Assembly (NCBI RefSeq): GCF_037031285.1
Contig: NZ_JAYEZO010000001.1
Coordinates: 1,302,001-1,366,000 of the forward strand
Length of the DNA stretch: 64,000 bases
Reading direction: 5' to 3'
DNA from: Halobellus sp. LT62
GTDB lineage: Archaea > Halobacteriota > Halobacteria > Halobacteriales > Haloferacaceae
How positions within the stretch are numbered: the first letter of the stretch is position 1; every line of letters begins with the position of its first letter. A program made the position numbers and the translations under genes. Under the pieces are notes generated by a model. That model was not told the origin of the DNA and ran no database searches. It was given only the letters and a program-made list of their open reading frames with translations. Positions 26,356 through 35,347 of this stretch are shown piece after piece.

Positions 26356-26369
26356 TTAGGTTAGCCTAA
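26356..26369. promoter_or_regulatory. DtxR/IdeR-like operator upstream of the GMC operon
   Basis: TTAGGTTAGCCTAA is a perfect match to the 14-bp core of the bacterial DtxR consensus, with dyad arms TTAGG/CCTAA. On the minus strand it overlaps GTTTAGG, the likely TATA element for the GTG at 26346, so binding should repress the operon. Confidence 0.75.
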
Positions 26370-26429
26370 ACTTATGGGTTGTCCTTCTCGCTCGTCAGTG
26401 GCTCCGAAAAGAACGGCGATGGCCGCGGA

Positions 26430-28676
26430 TCACCGACCGAATAACCGCTCTCTCACCGACCGCGCTGTCGGGCGCTCGGTTAGCAGGACTGATGTGTCGA
26501 GATCTTCGAGGACCGACATCGACAGCGATCCGCGGACGACGCGGGAGAGCAGCCCCTCTTCGGTCGCACCGATCAGCACGAGCGTCCGGTCTGCGGCCGC
26601 CCGCTCGATCGCCGCCTCGACGTCACCGGTTTCGACGAGCAGTTCGGCGTCGGCGAGGCCGTGCTCAGCCGCCCACTCGGTAACGAACTCGCGGCCGGCT
26701 TCCCTATCGTCGTCGTCGACGACATACAACACGGAGACCGTCGAGTCGAGCCGGTCGCGAAGCGCTCGCGCGACGTCCGCAGAGAGGTCCGAGGAGTATC
26801 CGCCCGCGGTCGGGAGCAGGACCTCCGAGGGATCGAACTGTCGCTCGTTGAGCACGAGCACGTCGCACGGGGGATTGCCGGCGAGCGCGCCCTCGGCGCG
26901 TCCGCCGCCCAACCGCGCACCGCCGTATCCCATAACGACAGCGTCGACGTCGTGTTCTCGCGCCGCGTCGAACACCTCTGTCGCTCCCTGATGTGAGAGG
27001 ATGGTTCGCGTCTCGACCGGGACACCGAACGATTCGGCGTGCCCGCGGGCGTCTTCGAGGAGCTGTTCGGACTCCGACGCGATCTGCTCGCGCCGTTCGG
27101 CGGCCGCCGCCAGAGAGGTCTGATCCGGGACTTGAATCACGTGCGTCGCCAGCACGCGGGAATCGTTGGTCGACGCGAGCGCGCTCGCGAGCGTCACGAG
27201 CGCCCGTTCGGTCCGCGGGTTCGAGAGCGCGACCATCACGGTCGACGTCGACTCCGACTCCCCCGAGCCGTTGGGCGCGACGGTTTCGGCTGCGTCGACG
27301 ACTGGTGGTGGGAGCTCTCCGCTACGCGTTCGGATATACTTCGAGAGCAGTCCTTCACTCGTCGTGTGGTTTCGCGCGTAGGCGAAGTACCACACGATCG
27401 CCCCGACGACGAACACGGCCGACAGCGCGAGCTCGCGCGTCCCGACGAACGCCAGCAGTCCGAGAGAGAGCACCAATCCGACGATCGGCGTGATCGGATA
27501 CAGCGGGACCGTGAAGTCGGGATCGTACTCGGGGTCGTCGGTCTCGCGGAAGACGATGAGCGCGGCGTTCATCAGCGCGTACACGACGAGGTGAAGCACG
27601 CTCGCGGCCTTCGAGAGGATTTCGAGGTCCTGCCCGAGTGCCACGATGAAGGCGAGAATCAGTCCACCGGTGACGAGGATCGAGCGGTACGGCGTGGCGA
27701 ACTGCGGATGGATCTCGTTGAGCCAGTCGGTGACGATCTGATCGCGTCCCATCGCGAAGTTGATCCGCGCGGATGCGAGGATCGACGCGTTGGCGCTGGA
27801 GGCCGTCGCGAGCAGCGCGCCCGCGGTGACGATCGTGACCGCGATACCGGACCAGCCGCCGGGAAACGCCGCCTCCGTCGCCTGCGTGAGCGGTGCGCTC
27901 TGGCTCAAGTCGGGCCACGGGACCACGCCCAGCATAATGCTGACGAGAATCGCATAGATGACGGTCACGAGCGCGACGCTGCCGATGATTGCGATCGGGA
28001 GGTTCCTGCCCGGGTTCTTCAACTCCTCTGCGACCGTGGCGATCTTCGCGTACCCGAGGAACGAGACGAACACCAGCGCGGTGCCGGGGAGAATCGCTCC
28101 GTACCCCATCGGGGCCAGTCCGCCGTCGCCGGTCAGCGTCGCGAAGTCGAACGAGAGCCATCCACGGACCGCGAACAGCGTGAGGATTAGGAGTAACACC
28201 GAGACGATGATCGTCTGGATGCCGCCGGTTTCTTTCGCGCCGACGTAGTTCACGAGGACGAACGCCGCACCGGCGATCAACGCGCCGACCTGGATGTCGG
28301 TGAGGATGAACGCGCCAGGAACCGGGAGGAGCGTGGCGAGGTACTGACCGAACCCGATGCTGTAGAACGCGGAGGCGAAGGCCAATCCCATCCAGTCGCC
28401 GAGCCCGGCGATCGAACCGAACAGCGGACCGAGCGCCCGGTTGACGAAGTAGTAGCCGCCGCCCGCTTTCGGCATCGCCGTCCCGAGTTCCGAGATCGAG
28501 AGGGCGTTGACCATCGCGATGACGCCGCCGACGACGAACGAGACGACGACGACCGGTCCCGCCGCTCTGGCGGCGACGCCGGGGAGCACGAAGATTCCCG
28601 CCCCGATCATCGTCCCGATCCCGATCGTCATCGCCGAGACCAAGCCGAGGTCCTTCGCGAGCTCTTCGTCGCTCAC
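26430..28676 (-). CDS. Amino acid/polyamine transporter with C-terminal UspA domains
   Basis: 748 residues. Residues 1-~435 are an APC-superfamily permease with about 12 membrane spans (GLVSAMTIGIGTMIGAGIFVLPG at the start; KAGGGYYFVNRALGPLFG; LGYAKIATVAEELKNPGRNLP). Residues ~465-748 are cytoplasmic and hold two UspA-like domains (MVALSNPRTERALVTLASAL; VLLPTAGGYSSDLSADVAR). Such fusions are common in haloarchaea and may let nucleotide or stress status control transport. The substrate is an inference from the family. The start is a GTG, 51 bp after a separate uspA gene. An Lrp-TrkA_C regulator is divergent beyond that. Confidence 0.9.
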   Translation of the reverse strand: MSDEELAKDLGLVSAMTIGIGTMIGAGIFVLPGVAARAAGPVVVVSFVVGGVIAMVNALSISELGTAMPKAGGGYYFVNRALGPLFGSIAGLGDWMGLAFASAFYSIGFGQYLATLLPVPGAFILTDIQVGALIAGAAFVLVNYVGAKETGGIQTIIVSVLLLILTLFAVRGWLSFDFATLTGDGGLAPMGYGAILPGTALVFVSFLGYAKIATVAEELKNPGRNLPIAIIGSVALVTVIYAILVSIMLGVVPWPDLSQSAPLTQATEAAFPGGWSGIAVTIVTAGALLATASSANASILASARINFAMGRDQIVTDWLNEIHPQFATPYRSILVTGGLILAFIVALGQDLEILSKAASVLHLVVYALMNAALIVFRETDDPEYDPDFTVPLYPITPIVGLVLSLGLLAFVGTRELALSAVFVVGAIVWYFAYARNHTTSEGLLSKYIRTRSGELPPPVVDAAETVAPNGSGESESTSTVMVALSNPRTERALVTLASALASTNDSRVLATHVIQVPDQTSLAAAAERREQIASESEQLLEDARGHAESFGVPVETRTILSHQGATEVFDAAREHDVDAVVMGYGGARLGGGRAEGALAGNPPCDVLVLNERQFDPSEVLLPTAGGYSSDLSADVARALRDRLDSTVSVLYVVDDDDREAGREFVTEWAAEHGLADAELLVETGDVEAAIERAAADRTLVLIGATEEGLLSRVVRGSLSMSVLEDLDTSVLLTERPTARSVRERLFGR

Positions 28677-28727
28677 AGCGCCGCCCTCCGAGTTGTGGAC
28701 GTCCGTCGACGCGCGGGCGACACCATC

Positions 28728-29153
28728 TCAGTCGTCCCTCCGCAACGGCAGCGAAACGACCGGGACCGCCGGATTCGTCACGATGTTCGTGGCGGTGTCG
28801 CCCGCGAGCAGCCGAGCGATTCGATTCCCTCCCCGCGGCCGAAACGCGACGGCCGTGGCGTCGACCTCGGTCGCCGTGTCGAATATCGCCTCGACGACGC
28901 TGCGGCCGAACACCGTCCGCGTCTCGACGACGACCTCGTCGCCGATCCGCTCTTCGACCACCGAGAGAAACGCCGCGGCGTCCTCGCGGCGCTTTCCGAT
29001 GGGTGCTTTGTCGATCGCTCCCTCGGCCTTCTCGATGACGTGGATCGCCGTGACGCGCCCCACGTTCGAGAGGTGGGGTTCGATCGCCTCGCACGTCGAG
29101 ATCGCATCCTCCTCGCTCGCGATGGGGAGGAGTACGTGATCGAGTATCGTCAT
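28728..29153 (-). CDS. Universal stress protein (UspA family)
   Basis: 141 residues. MTILDHVLLPIASEEDAISTCEAIEPHL is the first strand and helix of the UspA fold, and FRPRGGNRIARLLAGDTATNIVTNPAVPVVSLP carries the C-terminal nucleotide-loop region. The glycine motif is looser than in ATP-binding Usps, so it may not bind ATP. It precedes the transporter-UspA gene on the same strand and is divergent from the Lrp-type regulator gene; together they look like one functional unit. The ATG at 29153 fits the fold start. Confidence 0.87.
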   Translation of the reverse strand: MTILDHVLLPIASEEDAISTCEAIEPHLSNVGRVTAIHVIEKAEGAIDKAPIGKRREDAAAFLSVVEERIGDEVVVETRTVFGRSVVEAIFDTATEVDATAVAFRPRGGNRIARLLAGDTATNIVTNPAVPVVSLPLRRDD

Positions 29154-29382
29154 CGGCTCCCCTCCGACCGTGGACGGGCAGTGAATCCGATTCGGTTGGC
29201 GTCCGTGGTTGCGATGCGAGCCATACGAGAGGATCTTCAGGGAGAACACATAATATTTCCGATCAGATTGTTGAATCCGCAAATATACATCTAAATTCTA
29301 CTCTATGAGTAATGAAATCGGGATTGTTATGTATTCGGGCTCAGTCGACTACAGTAAAGTGGTCGCCCCACGTTCACGTCGT

Positions 29383-30144
29383 ATGGATTATCGGCTCGAT
29401 GAAATCGACCGGCGCATCATCTACGAGCTGATGCGTGACGCGCGGAACACCTCCGCGCCGACCGTCGCCGACGCGGTGGGCGTCTCCCCCGGAACGATCC
29501 GGAACCGCATCGCACAGCTCGAAGAACACGACATCATCCGCGGCTACACCGCACAGGTCGACTTCGAGCAGGCTGAAGGGCACTTGACGAACCTCTACGT
29601 CTGCAACGCACCGGTGTCCGAACGGAAGACGCTCGCGCGGGAGGCCGGCGTGATCCCGGGCGTCATCAACGTCCGAGAGCTGATGACCGGTCGGCGAAAC
29701 CTCCACATCGTCGCGGTCGGGGCCGACACCGAATCGTTGCGCCGAATCACGCGGGCCCTCTCGAAGCTCGGGATCGAAATCGAAGACGAGACGCTCGTCG
29801 AGGCGGAGGTGGGCTATCCGTACGGGCCGTTCGGCCCTGACGAGGATCGTCCGGCGAGCGAGGCGACCGATTTCATCAGCCTCGCGGGCGACGCGAACGT
29901 CGTCGACGTGACCGTCCAAGCCGACGCGCCGATCGTCGACCAGTCGCTCGAAGAGGCGGTGCAAAGCGACGTTCTCGACGAGGACTCGCTGGTGATCGCG
30001 ATCGAGCGCGACGATCAGGTGCTGACGCCGCACGGGACGACCGTGATCCGCCGCGACGACATCGTCACGGTGCTCTCACGGAAGGGGAAAACGGATCGAG
30101 TGCTCGACGCCTTCGTCGCCGAGGAAACGGCCGCGAACGGCTGA
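29383..30144 (+). CDS. Lrp/AsnC-type regulator with C-terminal TrkA_C (RCK_C) domain
   Basis: 253 residues from MDYRLDEIDRR. The N-terminal winged HTH (IIYELMRDARNTSAPTVADAVGVSPGTIRNRIAQLEEHDIIRGYTAQVDF) is followed by an AsnC-like ligand domain, then a TrkA_C domain (VDVTVQADAPIVDQSLEEAV ... HGTTVIRRDDIVTVLSRKG) that in other proteins binds small ligands such as nucleotides. It is divergent from uspA and the APC-UspA transporter, so it probably regulates them. An in-frame ATG at 29305 would add 26 residues that look unrelated to the family. Confidence 0.88.
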   Translation: MDYRLDEIDRRIIYELMRDARNTSAPTVADAVGVSPGTIRNRIAQLEEHDIIRGYTAQVDFEQAEGHLTNLYVCNAPVSERKTLAREAGVIPGVINVRELMTGRRNLHIVAVGADTESLRRITRALSKLGIEIEDETLVEAEVGYPYGPFGPDEDRPASEATDFISLAGDANVVDVTVQADAPIVDQSLEEAVQSDVLDEDSLVIAIERDDQVLTPHGTTVIRRDDIVTVLSRKGKTDRVLDAFVAEETAANG

Positions 30145-30163
30145 TTTTTCGATTGCGCCGGCG

Positions 30164-30895
30164 CTACGGGATTCGGACGTCGTGTTCGAGGACGCCGACG
30201 CCTTCCAACTCGACCTCGACGGTGTCGCCGTCTTCGAGCGGGCCGACGCCGGCGGGCGTACCGGTCGCGATGACGTCGCCCGCTTCGAGCGTGAGGTACG
30301 TCGTGATCTCCTCGATGAGGTCCGGCACCGAGAAGGCGAGGTGATCGCGCGAGGACGACTGCCGCGTCTCTCCGTTGACGCGCAGTTCGATGCTCGCGTC
30401 GTCCGGCACCTCGTCGGGCGTCGCCAGCACCGGCCCCGTCGGTGCTGCGTTGTCGAAGGCCTTCCCGCGAACCCAGTTCGTCTCTCGACGCTGATCGTCG
30501 CGGTTCGAGAGGTCGTTCAGGCACGTGAACCCGGCGACGTACTCCATCGCGTCGTCGGCGTCGACGTTCCGCGCGGCCTCGCTGATGACGACCGCCATCT
30601 CGGCCTCGTGATCGATCCGTTCCTTTCGGGCGGGCAGCGTCACCGTGTCGCCGTGCGCCGAGAGCGCGTTCGGCGGCTTGAGGAACAACAGCGGTCGATC
30701 CGGGATCTCGTTATCCATCTCCGCGGCGTGGTCGGCGTAGTTGCGGCCGACGCAGACGATCTTCGTCGGCTCCGACGGCGGCAGGACGTCGATGTCCGCG
30801 AGGTCGTGCGTCTCCCCGCCGAAGGAGACGCTGTCGCCGTGCCACTCGCCCGCTCGGATCGATCCCGCGGGATCTCTGAATCTGACCGTGTGCAT
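30164..30895 (-). CDS. Fumarylacetoacetate hydrolase-family protein
   Basis: 243 residues. The FAH C-terminal fold is clear: [34 protein letters not shown], and the metal site in [12 protein letters not shown] (E-x-E) with a later Asp. Relatives include acylpyruvases and 2-hydroxyhepta-diene-dioate isomerases, so the substrate is probably a small 2-oxo or dioxo acid; oxaloacetate decarboxylase activity is also known in the family. It is convergent with the Lrp-TrkA_C gene, 19 bp between stops. Confidence 0.87.
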   Translation of the reverse strand: MHTVRFRDPAGSIRAGEWHGDSVSFGGETHDLADIDVLPPSEPTKIVCVGRNYADHAAEMDNEIPDRPLLFLKPPNALSAHGDTVTLPARKERIDHEAEMAVVISEAARNVDADDAMEYVAGFTCLNDLSNRDDQRRETNWVRGKAFDNAAPTGPVLATPDEVPDDASIELRVNGETRQSSSRDHLAFSVPDLIEEITTYLTLEAGDVIATGTPAGVGPLEDGDTVEVELEGVGVLEHDVRIP

Positions 30896-30930
30896 ACGCG
30901 TCGGGTCGTCCGCGCTCGGTTTCGTTCTTT

Positions 30931-30984
30931 CTATCTCGTCGGCTCCGATCGACGTTGCTATCCCGTCGGCTCCGATCGACGTCC
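30931..30984. repeat. Tandem duplication, two copies of a 27-bp unit
   Basis: Copies at 30931-30957 and 30958-30984 share CTATCYCGTCGGCTCCGATC and differ at only three positions. They lie in the divergent intergenic region between the FAA-hydrolase and UPF0173 genes. Confidence 0.85.
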
Positions 30985-31074
30985 GTCACCGCTCCCCACC
31001 GTTCGCCGCCGGGCAAACCCACGCACCTCGACAGTACGCTTTATTGTCGATCCGGTAGAATATCGAGGTGGACG

Positions 31075-31797
31075 ATGACGATGGAACTCACTTGGCACGG
31101 CCACTCCACGTGGCACGTCGACGTCGACGGCACCACCTTCCTGATCGACCCGTTCTTCGACAACCCGAAGACGAGCCTCTCCGCGGACGACGTCGAGACG
31201 CCCGACTACCTGCTCCTCACCCACGGCCACGCCGACCACATCGCCGACGCCGGGGCGTTTACCGACGCGACGGTCGTCGGCGTCCCGGAGATGACCGGCT
31301 ATATGGAGGCGGAAGTCGGCTTCTCCGAGAGCATCGGGATGAACATGGGCGGCACCGTCGAGTGCGGCGAGGCGTTCGTGACGATGCACCGCGCGGACCA
31401 CACGAACGGGCTCAACACGGGCTACGAACACAGCCTCGGCACCCCCGTCGGCTTCCTCATCAGCGACAAGAAGCCCACCCAAGAGTCCGACGCGGACGCG
31501 ACGACGTTCTATCACGCCGGCGACACCGGCCTGATGACGGAGATGCGAGAGGTGATCGGGCCGTATCTGGAGCCCGACGCCGCGGCGCTCCCGGTCGGCG
31601 ATCACTTCACGATGGGTCCGGTTCAGGGGGCGATCGCGACCGACTGGCTCGACGTCGATTACGTCTTCCCGATGCATTACGACTCGTTCCCGCCGATCGA
31701 GATCGACACCGACGACTTCGTCCGCGAGGTGAAGGCCGCCGGCTCCAACGCGGAGGTCCACGCCCTCGACGGCGACGAGTCGTTCACGCTCGAATAG
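31075..31797 (+). CDS. UPF0173 metal-dependent hydrolase (metallo-beta-lactamase fold)
   Basis: 240 residues. The metallo-beta-lactamase signature is LTHGHADHI (H-x-H-x-D-H), supported by [10 protein letters not shown] at the start, [16 protein letters not shown] (metal-bridging Asp) and a final [14 protein letters not shown]0173 proteins are UlaG-like hydrolases of unknown physiological substrate. The ATG at 31075 follows a TATA-like TTTATTG by about 33 bp; an ATG six bases later is an alternative. Confidence 0.9.
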   Translation: MTMELTWHGHSTWHVDVDGTTFLIDPFFDNPKTSLSADDVETPDYLLLTHGHADHIADAGAFTDATVVGVPEMTGYMEAEVGFSESIGMNMGGTVECGEAFVTMHRADHTNGLNTGYEHSLGTPVGFLISDKKPTQESDADATTFYHAGDTGLMTEMREVIGPYLEPDAAALPVGDHFTMGPVQGAIATDWLDVDYVFPMHYDSFPPIEIDTDDFVREVKAAGSNAEVHALDGDESFTLE

Positions 31798-31923
31798 CGC
31801 GCGGAAGCGATCGAAGCCGACGAGCAGTCGGGGCCCCGAGCGATCCGCCCTCCGTCGCAGGTCGGGGCGAATACGACCCGGTCGGCAACCTTTAGGACGC
31901 ACCCATCCGTTCTTCCGGACGGA

Positions 31924-32322
31924 ATGAGCGACATTCAGACTTCGACAGTCAGCGAGGAAGGGTTCGCGAGTACCAGCCAAGTCGGCGACTTCGAGCTCAC
32001 GATCGACGCGCTCGGCGAGTCGGGACCGGACCCGAACTCCGTGCTCGTCGCCGACTACGCGTCCTGTTTCCTGCCCGCGTTCCGCGTCGGCGGCCAACAG
32101 CGGGGTCACGATGACCTCGGGAAGGTCCAGATCGACGCGGACGCCGACCTCGACGAGGACGATGACCTCGAAGCGATCCGATTCGACATCTACGTCGAGG
32201 CCGACCTCGACGAGGAGACGCTCGCGGAGATCCTCGATCGCGCGAAGGGAATCTGTCACGTCCACTCGGCGCTCCGAGAGGGCCTGCACGCGGACGCGAC
32301 GGTCCACGGCGACGCGTTCTGA
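31924..32322 (+). CDS. OsmC-family peroxiredoxin-like protein
   Basis: 132 residues. The fold shows the OsmC pattern with the two redox Cys: one in ADYASCFLPAF near residue 44 and one in AKGICHVHSALREGL near residue 107. OsmC/Ohr proteins reduce organic hydroperoxides with a Cys pair. The sequence is acidic as expected. It is a single gene, 126 bp after the UPF0173 gene. Confidence 0.88.
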   Translation: MSDIQTSTVSEEGFASTSQVGDFELTIDALGESGPDPNSVLVADYASCFLPAFRVGGQQRGHDDLGKVQIDADADLDEDDDLEAIRFDIYVEADLDEETLAEILDRAKGICHVHSALREGLHADATVHGDAF

Positions 32323-32385
32323 ACGGGCCGCTTCGAGGAGTTACGCCTCGAAGAATTCCGATTCGAGAATCAGTCCAGTACGCAC

Positions 32386-32559
32386 TCAGCGCCGGTGATA
32401 CGCGCGGAAGCTCATCGCCTGTCCGTCGGCGATGATCACGTCTCGGCCCTCCGGATCCGGAAGGGTCTGTTCTTCGACTTCGTCGTGTGAGACGTACGGT
32501 TCGGCTGGTTCCGAGATCTCCTCGGAGTAGACGTACGGACTGTTCGGCTGACTGTCCAT
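32386..32559 (-). CDS. Small conserved-type haloarchaeal protein, 57 aa
   Basis: 57 codons, from the ATG ending at 32559 to a TGA at 32386. The product starts MDSQPNSPYVYSEEI and ends with an ADGQAMSFRAYHRR tail. It is acidic, with no Cys and no membrane span. I do not recognise a named family. Evidence that it is real: GC-biased codon use throughout and an excellent TATA box (GATATAAAT on the plus strand, 32582-32590) about 28 bp before the ATG. It is convergent with the OsmC gene. Confidence 0.7.
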   Translation of the reverse strand: MDSQPNSPYVYSEEISEPAEPYVSHDEVEEQTLPDPEGRDVIIADGQAMSFRAYHRR

Positions 32560-32581
32560 ACGAACGGGAACGCCACGATTA

Positions 32582-32590
32582 GATATAAAT
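32582..32590 (-). promoter_or_regulatory. TATA box of the 57-aa gene
   Basis: On the minus strand it reads ATTTATATC, centred 28 bp before the ATG at 32559. It predicts a leaderless transcript. Confidence 0.75.
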
Positions 32591-32675
32591 CTTTGTCAGA
32601 CGGTACCACGCCTCGTGGAGGTCCGCGTGAGATGTCGACCGGCGGCAACGAGTCCCGGCGATCGAGCAGTCGAGT

Positions 32676-33266
32676 TCAATCGTCGGCAGCGGCGGGTTCG
32701 CCCGCTTCGATCTCCGTGCCGAGGAGGTCTAAGAACGCCGCGAGCCACTCGGGGTGGTCGGGCCACGCCTGCCCGGTGACGAGGTTGCCGTCGACGGTCA
32801 CCTCGTCGACCCACGAGCAGCCCGCCGCCTCGACCTCCGCGCGGACCGCCGGATAGGCGGTCATCTCGTAGCCGTCGAGGACCCCCGCGGCGGCGAGAAT
32901 CTGCGGGCCGTGACAGACCGCCGCGACGGGCTTGTCGGTCTCGAAGAAGTGCCGGACGGTATCCAACACCTCGTCGTAGGTCCGGAGATACTCCGGCGCT
33001 CGACCGCCGGGAACGACGAGTGCGTCGTAGTCTGCGGGATCGATCTCGTCCATCGTCGCGTTCACCGCGAAGTCGTGCCCGCGCGTTTCGAGATACGTCT
33101 GATCGCCTCGGAAGTCGTGAATCGCGGTTTTGACCGTGTCCCCGGCCTCCTTCTCCGGACAGACAGCGTCGACGTCGTGGCCGACCATCTCTAGGGCCTG
33201 ATACGGGACCATCGTCTCGTAGTCTTCGCCGAAGTCACCGACGACCATCAGAATCTGTTTTCCCAT
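32676..33266 (-). CDS. DJ-1/PfpI-family protein
   Basis: 196 residues. The nucleophile elbow is [10 protein letters not shown] with the conserved Cys and His, and the supporting Glu is in [23 protein letters not shown] is also typical. Family members act as chaperones, glyoxalases, putative deglycases or (in PfpI) proteases; which one applies here is not evident. The AT-rich 184 bp upstream separate it from the divergent gch3. Confidence 0.9.
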   Translation of the reverse strand: MGKQILMVVGDFGEDYETMVPYQALEMVGHDVDAVCPEKEAGDTVKTAIHDFRGDQTYLETRGHDFAVNATMDEIDPADYDALVVPGGRAPEYLRTYDEVLDTVRHFFETDKPVAAVCHGPQILAAAGVLDGYEMTAYPAVRAEVEAAGCSWVDEVTVDGNLVTGQAWPDHPEWLAAFLDLLGTEIEAGEPAAADD

Positions 33267-33422
33267 CGTATTGCCTCGGTGAGTCTCTCGGTCTGTACGC
33301 CAGTAACCGTTGTGTCGGGTTAGTGGTGTTTCATCAAATCTCCGGATATCTCCCGATATTTACGGATTGTTTCGATATCATCCCAATTATGAGACGGTGA
33401 TCTAATCTGATACGGAAAGAGG

Positions 33423-33429
33423 CATATAC
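33423..33429 (+). promoter_or_regulatory. TATA box of gch3
   Basis: CATATAC is centred about 26 bp before the GTG at 33451, supporting a leaderless GTG start. Confidence 0.65.
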
Positions 33430-33450
33430 GCGAGGTCCCACGGAACGGAT

Positions 33451-34242
33451 GTGACGAACTCCCAGCTCACTCTCGTTCAGATCGACAATTACGGGCCGTG
33501 GACGGTGACGCCGGAACCGCGCCGCGAGATGGATCTGCAGACGCTGCAGTCTCGACTCTTCGCGGACTTGGCGCAGTTCGTCGGCAGCCGCGACGGGTAC
33601 GTGTTCTTCACGCGGTTCGACAATATGGTGGCGATCACGAACGGACTGGACGCGGCGGATCACGCGCTCTTACAGGAGACGATCGGGAACCGCTACCCGG
33701 TGACGATCAGCCTCAGTATCGGCATCGACGCCTCGCCCGTCGAAGCGCTCGAAACGGCGACTGCCGGACTCCAGCGCGCCGGATCAGCCCAAGACGGCGA
33801 TCGCCGCGAGGTGCTCGCGGGTGAGTTCCTTTCGGAATCCGATCGGACCCAAGGGGACGTCCAGATCGCACACTTCGACGTCAACGACGCCACCGGCAAG
33901 TACACCGATCGGCTCAACGAGTTCGACTCGTTCATCCGGATCGAGCAGGGGTACGCGGCGCTGATGCGGTACCTCCGCGAGGAGTACGGCGCGCTCTCCT
34001 TCTTCGTCGGCGGCGACAACATCATCTCGATCTGTCCGGCGATGGACGCCGACGACTACCGCGAGGCGATCGACCACGTCGAGGCCGAGGCGGGGGTCGA
34101 ACTCAAGGTCGGTGTCGGTGCCGCACGCACGCCGCACGAGGCCGGAATGGACGCCAAGCACGCGCTCGAACGATGCCGCCACGACGGAACGATCGTAGAA
34201 CTGAGCCACCCCGTCGGTGACATCGAAATCGCGACTGACTGA
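33451..34242 (+). CDS. gch3: GTP cyclohydrolase III (ArfA/MptA-independent type)
   Basis: 263 residues from a GTG. The protein is a tandem of two GGDEF-like (palm) domains: DGYVFFTRFDNMVAITNG in the first and YGALSFFVGGDNIISICPAMDADDYREA in the second, where GGDN is the metal-binding loop. Archaeal GTP cyclohydrolase III opens the GTP ring to give a formamidopyrimidine, the first step of riboflavin and F420 synthesis. The length and two-domain layout match the family. Confidence 0.92.
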   Translation: MTNSQLTLVQIDNYGPWTVTPEPRREMDLQTLQSRLFADLAQFVGSRDGYVFFTRFDNMVAITNGLDAADHALLQETIGNRYPVTISLSIGIDASPVEALETATAGLQRAGSAQDGDRREVLAGEFLSESDRTQGDVQIAHFDVNDATGKYTDRLNEFDSFIRIEQGYAALMRYLREEYGALSFFVGGDNIISICPAMDADDYREAIDHVEAEAGVELKVGVGAARTPHEAGMDAKHALERCRHDGTIVELSHPVGDIEIATD

Positions 34243-34406
34243 GCGGGGTCGACGGGAGTCCCGGGACGCGAACGCCGCTGCGGACGAACCGCGTCGACGA
34301 CGTCGACCCGCTTGCCTCGATATGAATATATTTTATTCTCGTTTGGAAAAAACATTTTTGTTCAGGTCGAAGTATTAAGTCACTGGCGAACCAACGTGAA
34401 GGCGCA

Positions 34407-34943
34407 ATGAGCACACAGAAGACGGTCCGACAGCACGCGGGCGAAGTCGAGGGAAGCGAGGCGCTCCGGGTCGACGCGGAGAAGGCGACGCAGCTCGTCG
34501 ACGCGTTGAACACGGATCTCGCGTCGACGTACGTCCTCTACCACCAATTGAAGAAGCACCACTGGAACGTCGAGGGCGCGGAGTTCCGCGACCTCCATCT
34601 GTTCCTCGGTGAGGCCGCCGCAGAGGCCGAAGAATTCGCCGACGAACTCGCCGAACGAGCGCAGGCGCTCGGCGGCGTGCCGGTCGCCGGTATGGGTGTG
34701 CTGGAGGAGCAGGCAGCGGTGACGCCCGAAGACGAGGACGTCTACGACATCCGCACGTCGCTCCGCAACGATATGGAGATGTACGGCGACATTATCGAGA
34801 CGCTCCGAGACCACGTCGAACTCGCGGAGAACCTCGGTGACCCGACGACCGCGCATATGCTTCGCGAGAACCTCATCGACGTCGAGGATGCCGCACACCA
34901 CATCGAGCATTACCTCGAAGACGACACGCTCGTCGTCGAATAA
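34407..34943 (+). CDS. dpsA: Dps-family ferritin (DpsA)
   Basis: 178 residues. The Dps ferroxidase site can be read across the subunit interface: HHWNVEGAEFRDLHLFLGEAAAEAEEFADELAERA, with the His and Asp/Glu ligands. The rest is the four-helix bundle. The protein forms a 12-mer that oxidises and stores iron and protects DNA from peroxide; haloarchaeal DpsA is known to respond to iron and peroxide. A TATA-like GTATTAAG at 34372-34379 is about 31 bp before the ATG. A second AT-rich block (34320-34360) lies upstream. Confidence 0.93.
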   Translation: MSTQKTVRQHAGEVEGSEALRVDAEKATQLVDALNTDLASTYVLYHQLKKHHWNVEGAEFRDLHLFLGEAAAEAEEFADELAERAQALGGVPVAGMGVLEEQAAVTPEDEDVYDIRTSLRNDMEMYGDIIETLRDHVELAENLGDPTTAHMLRENLIDVEDAAHHIEHYLEDDTLVVE

Positions 34944-35007
34944 GTCACGCAGTCGGAGCGTCGAACCCGCAGTCGGTCGTTGTTATCGGCGAAACCGGTC
35001 GACCGTA

Positions 35008-35193
35008 TTACCGGCGAACGCGACTCGCGAGATCCGCGTCGATCGAGATCCACCCGTCGCAGTTGCCGCTCTCCGTGAAGACGACGCGCTCGGGCGAGGA
35101 CTGGTGCGCCGAAACGTTCGTCGCCACCGCCGTCGGTTCCTCAGAATCGAGTTCGTTCCCGCCGTCTCCTTCGACGGCATCCGTTCCGTTCAT
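35008..35193 (-). CDS. Small haloarchaeal protein, 61 aa, behind a DtxR-like operator
   Basis: 61 residues from the ATG at 35193. An acidic N-terminal half is followed by SPERVVFTESGNCDGWISIDADLASRVRR. I have a loose memory of similar VVFTE-GN-DGWI small proteins in haloarchaea but assign no family. The start is chosen because TTTTAT (complement of 35218-35223) is about 27 bp upstream. A GTG at 35226 would put the box inside the gene. A DtxR-like palindrome sits immediately beyond the box, suggesting expression under iron limitation. dpsA is its neighbour. Confidence 0.65.
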   Translation of the reverse strand: MNGTDAVEGDGGNELDSEEPTAVATNVSAHQSSPERVVFTESGNCDGWISIDADLASRVRR

Positions 35194-35227
35194 CACCAGA
35201 GAGTGATCGGGGGGCGAATAAAACACT

Positions 35228-35241
35228 TTTGGTCAGCCTAA
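35228..35241. promoter_or_regulatory. DtxR/IdeR-like operator upstream of the 61-aa gene
   Basis: TTTGGTCAGCCTAA matches 12 of 14 positions of the DtxR core and keeps the GCCTAA half. It abuts the TATA-like box of the leftward gene. It could also act on the rightward old-yellow-enzyme gene 107 bp away. Confidence 0.6.
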
Positions 35242-35347
35242 AACAAAATGGGACGGACGCGATCGTCTGTCCACCGCGTCGTGGCGGACCGTCCGCGGAC
35301 CGACCGCGGACGTCAACTGTTTACTCGCGCGAACCGATGTTCCGGCG

